Below, piece after piece: positions 14,301 through 26,300 of a stretch of 64,000 nt of DNA. The first letter of the stretch is position 1; every line of letters starts with the position of its first letter. The stretch is from Acanthopleura granulata. Lineage: Eukaryota; Mollusca; Polyplacophora; Chitonida; Chitonidae. Below the pieces are notes generated by a model. It saw only the letters and a list, made by a program, of their open reading frames with translations, was not told the DNA's origin and did no database searches. The position numbers were made by a program, and so were the translations under genes. The stretch lies in NCBI GenBank assembly GCA_016165875.1, contig JABBOT010000015.1, positions 2,471,132 to 2,535,131 of the forward strand, written 5' to 3'.

Positions 14301-17300
14301 ACCCAGGTAAGCTGTCTCTAAGACCAGCTCTGGTGCATTCTTCTGGTACACTTTGTTACAGTGGGAGGAAGACACTGTTACTTACCCAGGTAAGCTGTCT
14401 GTAAGACCAGCTCTGGTGCATTCTTCTGGTACACTTTGTCAGAGTGGGAGGAAGACACTGTTACTTACCCAGGTAAGCTGTCTGTAAGACCAGCTCTGGT
14501 GCATTCTTCTGGTACACTTTGTCAGAGTGGGAGGAAGACACTGTTACTTACCCAGGTAAGCTGTCTGTAAGACCAGCTCAGGTGCATTCTTCAGGTACAC
14601 TTTGTCAGAGTGGGAGATACTGTTAGAGCGGCTGTGTTCGTTAAGCGCCAGGTGATGGCCACTCTTGGTGGACGAGTTGGAATGACTGGGAGGCTTGGCA
14701 GGAGGGTTGAGGGCGTTCAGCAAAATGGTCAGCGCAAACGCAATATCCACTGGCCGGATTTTGGGAGAATCTGACAAAAACAGAGGATACATTAATAATA
14801 AGTATTCAAAACATCCACATTATTCAAAGATCATTCGATGAGACCACGTACTTGTAAATTTATATACATATATGTAGTGTTTACATGTACAGAACTTGAA
14901 AATTTCGTTCGGGCTAAATTCCTCATTTTGCCTGATTCTGAAAGATCCACTGACTGATCTTTAGTAAAATATTTTGAGGTCTGACTGGAAGGCAGGATCA
15001 TATCCTGCTGGTAAAAGGTAAGACCAAGTCCCAAACACAAATTTATTTATGACAAATACTCTTTTTTGGGCAACAGTCCAAAATGACAGTTTTATGTTCT
15101 ACGCTATGTTTTGGCTATGAGACTCACCCCTTCTGCCAGACCCCACCCTCACACAGAGAGGCAGGACAAAGTTGACCAGCATATTGAGGCAGCGCTCCTG
15201 GGTGGGGAACACGGACAGACCCCCGCAGATGTACTCCAGAGAATACTGGTCCTGGGCAAGAACATATAAGGGCATAAAGTTTATTATTATTTATTATTAA
15301 TGACTTTTTCTGTATCTCAATTTTTAGGTATAGTACCGGTAGTATTTGTTAATCAGTTAAGTAATTAAGACAAAAAAGACCAAAAAAAAATGTGATGACA
15401 GGTGCAGGATTTGAACCCGAGTCTCCATCCCTTGAGAAATGTACTCAGAACATGGAATAAAGGAAGAAAGCACTATATGGAGCACTGACCCCTAGCAACT
15501 GCATCTGCATGGCAACCAGCTTGACAACAGCAGAGCAAAACGTGTGAGGAGGGTTAGAGGTCAAGGTTGAGGAGGTGTGATCGCTACGGTGACTGCCCTG
15601 GAGACCTGTCTCTGGGTAGGTTGGGCCCGTGGTTGATAAGATCACGCTCAGTAACACGTTAATCACTGTCTGCAAAACACAAACACAAATGTGTGACACT
15701 CGATGTGGATTACCTCCCTTGTTATGCGAGCTCGCTTACAATCAAGGTTCAAACTGCAAGGTACAGGGTTAAAATTTACGAACTCAAGAAGAAAATCATT
15801 GCTGAAGAATTCATTACATACTTCTATGAATACACAGGTTCTAATTAATCCCCTCCCATTATGTTACTTCAAATATTATCAGCACAGTTTGTCAAGATTC
15901 ACTGAAAACAAAAGGCCAACATCTAGATAAAAGGCGTTAATATTTCACTCTCTCAAGACAACTTAAGACCAATTCACTAATGTATTTATTTGACTGTGTT
16001 TTACACTTTACTCAAAAATAATTCACTTTAATATACTGCGGTGGCCAGCATTATGATGGGAGGAAACTCAACAGAAAAGTTCACACCACAGGTTGTTGTC
16101 AGGCCTTCCTACCTATGAGCACTTCTGACCAAAATAAAAGAATCACTCTACTTAGAGCTTTACGACAGACGTATATAGCCATTTGAAATTAACCGACAAG
16201 AACTGCCCAATCTCCTTGGCTAACCACTTCAGTCAAGCAGCACTAGAAATCAGTAAATCTGTACAGCAGTTGCTTTAAGTTGTCATGTTGAATAAAATTT
16301 TACAGTTTTTAATCCATTTTAAACATAGTGACATTTTGCAGATTTCTCAAATACATCTTTTCCACATTGATTAAGCAGAATGACTGTCAGGTTTGTGGCT
16401 GTGTTCTTCATTTAAGAAAAAAATGAAGGCCTTGTTTTAACAGCAAATCTGTAGTTTTAAGGTATTTTGTCCAACAGAAAACTTATTAAACCTTTATATG
16501 TATACTGATCATATATTTTGTCTGTAATTTGAGGTCTTGTAATTTTATCTTTCTATTTATTTCATTGCTGTTTTGTGCTATACCCCAGAATGTTCTCTTT
16601 CAGGACAGTGGTCAGTTATACATGTGTAGATGGAGGAAACTGTGCCCATGGAAACCCACTGACCTCTGACAAGTTCATACTGACCAACATTCTCGTGTGT
16701 TACCTGGATGGTGGATGACGCCATCATGGATTGGTGGAAAACAAACGGTCTTCAACGAATCTTGGACCGTGTATAACTGCCACACAAGCGCTACTGACTG
16801 CTTATTCTCACCAATGCCCCATAAGCACCAAGAAATGGGCAATCCTAACATTCCCTGTCCACAACTGAGTTTGAGCCCAGGGAATTGAAATCATATTTTT
16901 GACATACCTTTAGGTGTGGGAGATGTGCCACAAATGTGAACTTGCTGAGAGTCGTGTAAAGACCTGTCACAAAAAAGAAACCAAACAATGAATCCAAATT
17001 CAACAAATGAGCAGCTATATGTACATGTACTATAAATAAAGAGAAGGGAGAAGAAAACTGGAAAAGACATCTTTACACACCCTTGCCAGCAAATTCATCT
17101 GTGTCAATTTCATGTCACATGAATCAGTCTGGCATAGTATTTAGGCGTCATTCCTATACAAGCAGTATACAGAAATGCGCGATCTGGGTCAATAATTAGT
17201 ATTTAGGCGTCATTCCTATACCAGCAGTATACAGAAATGCGCGATCTGGGTCAATAATTGCAAGACCAGTTTCCAAAAACCACAAATAACACAAACCCTC

Positions 17301-20300
17301 GAAAGAACTAAGAAAATATATAAATACAAATTTAGGACGGATTCAAGCAAAGAGAAGCCGCCAACAGTTTTCAGTGATGACGAAAAGGCGTTGCAAACGT
17401 TCTAGGCAGGCGAATGATATCAGTATTCAAATCGTGTATCATTTTAGTTCATGTAGCGTCGATAATCCACTATGTATCTCAGTTGCTTTTTGACACGGAT
17501 TAAAATCTAACATCTGCAGGCTCAGCTCTGGCTCGGCAAGAGATCTGTCAGAAACTCAGCCGTTTCCACGGTACAGGGTTGGCGGGAAATGAAGGCAGCG
17601 TGTGCAGCAGGAAGTCCCTGCGTCATCACAGTCACTGACGGCACAATACATGGGGAACTGGGCATGGTGGATTCTCAGCCAGTGACTTTACTCTGGTGCG
17701 AATAACTCTCTGACCACCTTATTCACATGCGCCTGAAGCATTCTTGACTGCAGGTTTATTGCGCCAAGCTAATTTACAAAATGATACACACTGTAACATG
17801 GACGTATCATTGTCACCTTTGAGAATATTGGCCGTGGCTTCCCAATCCATTTGCCTCTGAAAGAAGTCAAAATGAAATATTTAAAAAGAGTAGCCTAATA
17901 CTTGACATGTCACACGTGTCTTAATGGAGGACAGAGCAAAGTAAATTTATGCGTATCCATCTGGATGTTACACTGTATGTTGGTACAACTACGTAAATGG
18001 GATAGCCCAACTGGAATTATTTCAACATAATTTTTAGTTTTTCAATAAGAGCTCCAAAACAATATATTCCTTTGGCACAGATTTACAATGCTGTTTTCCC
18101 ATAGATGTATACATAAAAAAAATGTGACAAAACCAGCAGAATAAAACTGACATATACAACGCAACTGATTTATTTATTTACCTGATTGGTGTTTACAATG
18201 CACTGAAGAACATTTCACTTTAACATATGATGGCAGCCAGCATTATGGTGGAAGGAAACCAAACAGTGCTCGCGGGAAACTGACAACCATCCTCCAGATG
18301 CTGTCAGACCTTCCCTTTAACAGCCAGTGAGGAAGCCAGCATGAGCTAAAGTTGAACTCGCAGCGACTGCATTGGTGAGAAGCTCCAGGGTGCATTTGCT
18401 GTGGTAGGGTGCAATTAAAGTGCCTTGGCCACGGAGAACGATACGAGGGATGAAAATCAATCATATACAGATGCAAAAAACTGCATACCCTAAGATACTG
18501 CTTCTTGGCAATCTTGCTGAACAGCCTGTCAAGTCTTCGCAGGATTAGATACAGGGCAGGGCGCACGGCTTCCACTGACCAGTCCGTCAGGGGCACAGCT
18601 TCTGTCATGTACCTGAAGTGACAAGGATTATCTCCCCTGTCAGCATCTGACTTCAACACGATAACGTTCCTTCATATAATTAAAGGCACGGTACTGTTGA
18701 GAACAGTACAATGCCAAAATCTTCAAATCCGCAATACAATTTACGTACAATGTAGGTAAAGCACTACAAGCATTAGCAAAGCTGATATCACAAAAATATA
18801 TGTTTCAAATCTTTGCAATGGGGTACCTTTTCCCTGTGCAATTGCAACTCATGATTTGACCGCTGTTCTCTCGTACAGGAGTGCTGCGTTCCCTGTTTGA
18901 ACACAAACTGTCATCATGAACACCAGAATGAACAGTACACAACACAGCTTATGTCTGCGTTCCTTTGGGCAGTGGTAACAATCTTACAATACATGTTATA
19001 CCTACATTCCTTATGGCTTTGCAGATTGAGCATTCAATGTTATAAAAACATGTTTCAAAACACTGTATTCGCTGTCATTAAACTATACGCGCAGGTATTT
19101 CCATGAAGCTTTTCACGACGAGAACTGGCTGAGACAATCTCTGTTGTACATGTGTCACAGTAGCAGCGTTCCAGTGCTTACACCAGTGGTAGCTCGCGGG
19201 AATTCCCCTTTAGCTTAGTTGGTAGAGCACTGGACTTTGGCTGCACAGACTCAGAGTTCAAATCCCACAGAGTAAATCCTCCACCAGTCTCACATGCAGT
19301 CATCTAACTTTCAATTATTTGCTGTACGTACATATGGACGTTCAAAGACTGTGTGTATAATATCTACATATTCTCAATTCATAGTCTGTGCATACCTCTG
19401 CAGTCCGGCACACCTCATAGTCTGAGGGTCGTATGGCGCTAATTTCAGCAGTGTGTGGACAATATCCGCCAGGCGCTAAAACAAAGGCAAGGTTGTAATT
19501 AACATGTTCATAATTGATAAATTATAATACCTAAGCATGTAATTTAGAGTAACTTGACATTTTTCGGTATAAGACTGTTCAGATCTTTTTCTACATCTCC
19601 AAATAGTCTGCACAAATTCAATACGAAACACGTTAAACAGTTTAACTGTTTCTCCTGTGAATTCAACGGGAAGACCTGAAAAATCAGAAAACATCATAAC
19701 ATAGCTAGCCATAGTTTTCCCATTTTCGCTAAAATTTACACCATCTCCAGGGTTGAATGCTGACAATGGGAAACTTGACCCTCAGCCAATTTAGCAAAGA
19801 CTAAAATTAGACGCAAATAAAAAAAAAGAAGTATCTGTATCTGTTCCTAATGTCCTGACTACAAAAGGCAATACAACCTGGTCCAGATATCGATTCTGAT
19901 ATATCTATTTCATTTTATTGAGCTTAAATACCATACTCAAGAATTTCTGAATTTTCAGCCTGTCCCTTAAACTGTGTACACAAGAGCATGCTTAAGATGA
20001 AAAAAATAAAATCATAAGACTGAACATGCCCGATCATCTCCGAAAGAACAGAGCAGGTAAGAAATCATACTTCATTTCTTTTATCCTGGCTACGGAAAAA
20101 GTTAAGGATATGAAAGAAACTCGAATACATTAAGAACAAAAATTCTGCCGAAAGAGTTTGACCTATTTTAAGAGGGTCTGTCAGGTAATGCCCAAAAAAC
20201 ATATTTTTAATATTGGCCTTACATTGTGTGTTTTGGGGTCAAACAGCTCCGGGGGTCTGAATGTGGGGTCTGCCATCATCCGGCGTAGCTCCCGCAGACG

Positions 20301-23300
20301 GAGCACGCAGGTCACGAAGAAATCCACGGCGATGTTCAACAGTGCATCGCGTGGCTTTCGGAACTCGTTCCTCATCTCAAGGTCATCTGGGTCGTGCGTG
20401 TACTGTTTCTTGCGTCCTTCCTCCATGTATCTATGCACGATGCTAAAACAGTCAGTCTGAGCTACAGGCACAACACACGAGTCAGTATTCAGCTGGTCCT
20501 CTTAATTTCGACACCAATGCACTACAGACACTGCATTTCATCTTAGGTTTGGCTCTTTTACAGTGACACATGTTCTTTGATTCTGAGTGATTCATGCACA
20601 TTACATGTATATGCATGATCACTTAACATGTTTTCTTTTAATAAAGTTTGATTAACTTCTTTTCAGAAAAACGTATGTGTTGGAATCAAATGTATTACTT
20701 TAAGATCCTTATGTGATTCTAAAGTTGCATATTTACAAGCTACATTTCAGGTGAAATTAAGGAATTCAAACTAAAAACTCTTGACTTCTCATGACCAAGT
20801 CTGAGTATCATTCACGACTACAGCACTGTGCTAAAATGCTAAAATCTGGAGACCATTCTTGCACCTTTACACAATGTAGAGCTGTTAAATGTCAGAAACA
20901 AAATTCCACTAAGGAACATTCGTGCGATGAATCATTCATAACACTATTTACTTCACACAAGTGTTTATTTGATTGGTGTTTTACCCCATACTCAATAATA
21001 TTTCACTTTACATATACGATGGTGGGAGGAAACAGAGCAGACCTTCCCATGTATGACAACAGACAAGGACAACATGACTTGGACAGAACTCACAGACAGC
21101 ATTGGTGAGAGGCTCCTGTGTCATTGTGCTGCGCTAACATGCCACCACCTGTCACTCACCTGGTGTGGGACTCCTCCCTCTCCTCGCAGTACACACTACA
21201 CCCCTGAGGGGAGTGGTTACTGTGATTCTGGAAGTTGTTACCTGTCAATCACTTGGCATGGGACTCCCCTCTCTCCTTGTAGTACACACTACACTACACC
21301 CTGGAGGGGAGTGGTTACTGTGATTCTGGTAGTTGCTACCTGTCACTCACCTGGCGTGGGGCTCCTCCCTCTCTTCGTAGCACACACTACATCTCTGAGG
21401 AGGAGTGGTTACTGTGATTCTGGAAGTTGCTACCTGTCACTCACCTGGCGTGGGGCTCCTCCCTCTCTTCATAGCACAAACTAAACCTCTGAGGAGGAGT
21501 GGTTACTGTGATTCTGGTAGTTGCTACCTGTCACTCACCTGGCGTGGGATCTCCCTCTCTTCATAGCAAACACTACACCTCTGAGGGGAGTGGTTACTAT
21601 GATTCTGGAAGTTGCTACCACTCACCTGGCATGGGACCTCCCTCTCCTTGTAGTACACACTACACCCCTGAGGGGAGTGGTTATTGTGATTCTGGAAGTT
21701 GCTACCTGTCACTCACCTGGCGCGGGGCTCCTCCCTCTCTTCATAACACACACTACACCTCTGATGGGAGTGGTTACTGTGATTCTGGTAGTTGCTACCT
21801 GTCACTCACCTGGCGTGGGGCTCCTCCCTCTCTTCATAGCACACACTACACCCCTGAGCGGAGTGGTTATTGTGATTCTGGAAATTGCTACCTGCCACTC
21901 ACCTGGCGTGGGACCTCCCTCTCCTTGTAGTACACACTACACCCCAGAAGAAGTTACTGGGGGACCTCCGTGGCTCAGTAAGTTAGCGCGCTATTGCAGC
22001 ACAATGACCCGAAGCCTTAAACCAACGCGGTCGCTGTGAGTTCAAGACCAGCTCATGCTGGTTTCCTCTTCGGCCGTATGTTCGAAGGTCTGCCAGCAAC
22101 CTGCGGATGGTCGTGAGTTTCCCCCGGGCTCTGTCCGGTTTCCTCCCACCATAATGCTGGTCGCCGTCATATAAGTGAAATATTCTTGAGTACGGTGTAA
22201 AACACCAATCAAATAAATAAATAAATAAATAAATAAGAAGTTACTGTGATTCTGGAAGTTGCTACCTGTCACTCACCTGGCGTGGGACTCCTCCCTCTCC
22301 TCGTAGTACACACTACACCCCTGGGGGGAGTGGTTGCTGTGATTCTGCATTGTCTTAATGTTGGGGTTCACATTCTCCAGGTGGCGGGAAGGGATGCTCA
22401 TACTCCTAGGGACAAGGATTAGTTGGCAGATTAAACATTTGACTGACAGCTAGAGAGAGTTGGTGACTGGTCAGTTGTTTGAATCGAAGATGATGATACT
22501 CAAACATAAAAGTTCTCACAGCTTTCACAGCTTTTTACAGATTTTTCTTCCCTGTAAGAAGTTCTGAACATTTGAGAGTTCATTCTGAAAGTACACATTT
22601 TAATAATAAATCTAATGATCTGGGGCATGTCTATTGGCAGATCGTGTCTACTGGCAGATCATGTCTGCTGTCTATTGGCAGATGATGTCTATTGGCAGAT
22701 GATGTCTATTGGCAGATCATGTCTGCTGTCTATTGGCAGATCATGTCTATTGGCAGATCGTGTCTATTGGCAGATCATGTCTGCTGGCAGATCATGTCTA
22801 TTTGCAGATCGTGTCTATTGGCAGATCGTGTCTATTGGCAGATCGTGTCTGCTGGCAGATCGTGTCTGTTGGCAGATCGTGTCTATTGGCAGATCGTGTC
22901 TATTGGCAGCTCATGTCTATTGGCAGATCGTGTCTATTGGCAGATCGTGTCTGCTGGCAGATCGTGTCTATTGGCAGATCGTGGCTATTGGCAGCTCATG
23001 TCTATTGGCAGCTCGTGTCTATTGGCAGATCGTGTCTATTGGCAAATTGTGTCTATTGGTAGATCATTATTGGCTGCTTCACGAAATACACCTGTATCTT
23101 CAAGAGGCAAATATTTTTTTCAGATTTCATTTCTGCCATGTTTTAATGAGATTCCATATAGTGCTCGATGTTCCACCTGATGTAAGAGAGTGAGGTTAGC
23201 AGTTGGTCCCCAAACTGATGTGAGGAAACCGGTTTTGTACTGCTTTTCTGACCCGGTCTTTACAAGGTTCATGTACTCATGATCATATCATGATCGTATC

Positions 23301-26300
23301 ATGAATTCCATGCTCCTCCTCTCACTCAGGCTTCTTGCCCTTTTGTCGTAGTCAAATTTCACGCTTTTTCATTTACGGAAAAATTCCATGTCTTTTCCCT
23401 GACCTTTGTCAGGTTTCATGGACTGACACATTGACAGTATGTCAGATTGTTGCTTAATGTCAAATGGATCAAGAAGGAAACCAGAGCTGGGTACAAAAGT
23501 TATCTCGACTATCAAATTACAATATAATCTTTGGGTTGGTAACTCTTCTGTACTTGAACATCAGGCATGTGCCTGATTATGAACATGAAGAACATATGTA
23601 TTCATATTGTTTTTAATAACACAACTGAATTTCTCCACGACCTGTGACACAAATCCATGACTTTGCCACATTTCCATGACTTTTCCAGGACTAGAAGTAG
23701 ATTCAGAATTACATGACATTTCCAGGGTTTTTAATGACCGCAGAAACCCTGTCACTCTCTGAGTTTGCTACTCCTTATCTTCCTCAGAGAGGGTGGTACT
23801 TATTGTCTTCCTCAGTGAAATTTACCCTTTATATCACCTGTTGAGTTTACTATTCACTATTTCACCTTGTGAGTTAGAGATAGCTACCTGTTATCTCACT
23901 GTGTTAGTTAGGTACTGATTATCTCACCTCTGTAAATTTGGTACTCATTACCCCACCTGGCGAGTTAAGTATTTGTTATCCCATGTGGTGAATTACGTAC
24001 TTGTTATCTCACCTGCCGAGTGTGGTACTCAGTACCTCACCTGGTGAGTTTCGTATTCATTATCTCACCCTATGACTCAGGTACTTGTTATCTCACCTGC
24101 TGAGTGCGGTGCTCAGTACCTCACCTGGTGAGTTTGGTATTCATTATCACCCTATGACTCGTACTTGTTATCTCACCTGGTGTAAGATTCACAGGAGGTA
24201 ATCAGGGCTCTCATGGACACTGACAGGTTTGTGATGCTGGTGATTTCCAGTCTGGCCGCCACAGGGCTGTCAACTCGGGCTGTGTGTTTCTTCAGACACT
24301 GTAAGTAGCGCGGCATGACCACTTCCAGAACTGTCTGTGAAGGCAAAACACAAAAATTCCAAACTGTGAAATAAATACACATACATAACACACAATAGCA
24401 GAGCTGTTTTGCCGAATATGCCATCTTTCCTAGTAATGTTATCGTAGTTAACAGACATTTTACATTAGTTAGCCCTATTTAGATAGAAATCCTGTGCATC
24501 AAACCCCCCAACAGCTCCAACTAATAACAAGGTGGGTTAATCTGAAAATGCAAGCCCAGCCCATGCTGGCTTTCTCTCCAGTCACACGTGGGAAGGTCTG
24601 CCAGCAAACTGTGGATGGTCGTGGGTAATTTCTCTGGGTTCCGCCCGGTTTCCTCCCACCATAATGCTGGCCTCCAGTATTGCATAAATTTATTTATTTA
24701 TTTGATAGGTATTTTACACCAAAGTATTCTTGAGTACAGCATAAAGCACCGATGGAATACATTTATTTATAAATTTATAAATTTATCTATTTATTTGATC
24801 GGTGATTCACACTGTACTGAAAAATATTTCACTTCTGCGACAGCATCAGCATTATGGTTGGGGGAAACCGTGCAGTCCTGGGGAGAAACTTCAGGATGCC
24901 GGCAGACCTTCCCATGTACGGCTGGAGGCCAGTACGTGCTGAACTTACACCGGCGTGCTAACCCCCTCGGCCACCGAGGCCCCTCCAATCAAATAACCTA
25001 AAAACACCAGGGGAGAAAACTGTCCTCAAAGGGAAACAAATGTCCTTAAAGTGACAAGAGAAAAGACAACTCACCAGCATCTGGACAGCTCTGGCCGAGT
25101 CTGGAGCATATGCCACCACTGTCACACACATGTTGATCACGTCCAGCATGGTTATGGTGCCGGGGTCATCCTCATAGCAGAAATCCTGAGGTACAACAAA
25201 ATAATTCAGGAATATCACAGATAAGCTTGTCATGCTATCAAAAACATTTCTATCAGATATGCAGCGGTTTAGTGGAGATATCACCAAAGTAATTCATTCC
25301 TCTCCTTTCTTTTATATTTTTGTTTTTTAATTTTTTTTCCATTCAGATTAAACCTCTTCTGATTTTTAAATTTTTTTTTTGTGGTTTACGTGAAAGCTTT
25401 GCATTGTATCCAGGCTGTTTAAAGGAGAAACACTTGCCATCACATCTACTATTTATTTGTCACTTTTGTACACTCAAGCATCTGAACTGTGGAGAATAAT
25501 GAGTCAGACACTCAGAAAAGGGAGGCGTAATGTTTCCCACAATGCCAATGGTAAATATGATATCACACAGAAATTAAACATGATTGGTGCCCAACCGCTA
25601 GCTTGATCCAAAAGACCTTGAACAGGACCTCTAAATCTAACAAGTTCAATCAAATATGAATTTTTTTTTTTTTTAAGTTTGAGAAGCTCAAGAAAGGTCT
25701 TTTCCTGACACCTTCTCAAATGGGGTACAAACCTCGATGAGAAGTGTAAATTGATTTTTTGACAAATTTTTGAATATTTTAGTTTTTAGGCGAATTTTAC
25801 AACAATGTTACATGTGATAAAATCCATTTTTAACAGTTTTCAAATTGAGTGTGATAAAAGATTTTTTTCTTTGGCCTACCCCCCCCCCCATCATAAGGAT
25901 ATCATGTACAATGGGGGAAAACCCCATGCCAGAGAACAGAATCAATGTACAGTATAACAGGTTATACCAAGGCTCGCAGGGGTTTCTCTCCATCAACCAG
26001 GTCCAAGATGTCCAGCTCATCGGGGATATCCTGTTCTAAGTCCAGTAACAACTGAAATAAACAGTCCGGCTGCACCTGTACAAAGACAAAAATGTGAGAC
26101 CTTCTAGTTACCTTTATCAATAGCATGTAAGGTATCTGTTCTGATTTTTTATAACAATCTAAGCTGTGCTTGAAAACTTTACTTTTCTCCAAGCAGATGA
26201 TTCGACAATTCCCCCTTAACGTTGCACGAAATCCTGGAAGCCATAATACAGAAGGACCTGCGCCATGATAAAATTTCCACTCTCAACCATGCAACACTCT

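Noticed and set aside
19205..19276. Possible tRNA gene
   Set aside because: Same reasoning: boxes are present, cloverleaf pairing is poor, and it shares its loop with the other SINE-like head.
21053..22039. Plus-strand open frames of 143-172 codons
   Set aside because: Antisense translations of the exon 36 splice-site array and the SINE; no homology and no consistent start.
22615..23193. 192-codon plus-strand open frame
   Set aside because: It is produced by a 17-base repeat without stop codons; all three frames are equally open and the peptide has no familiar domain.
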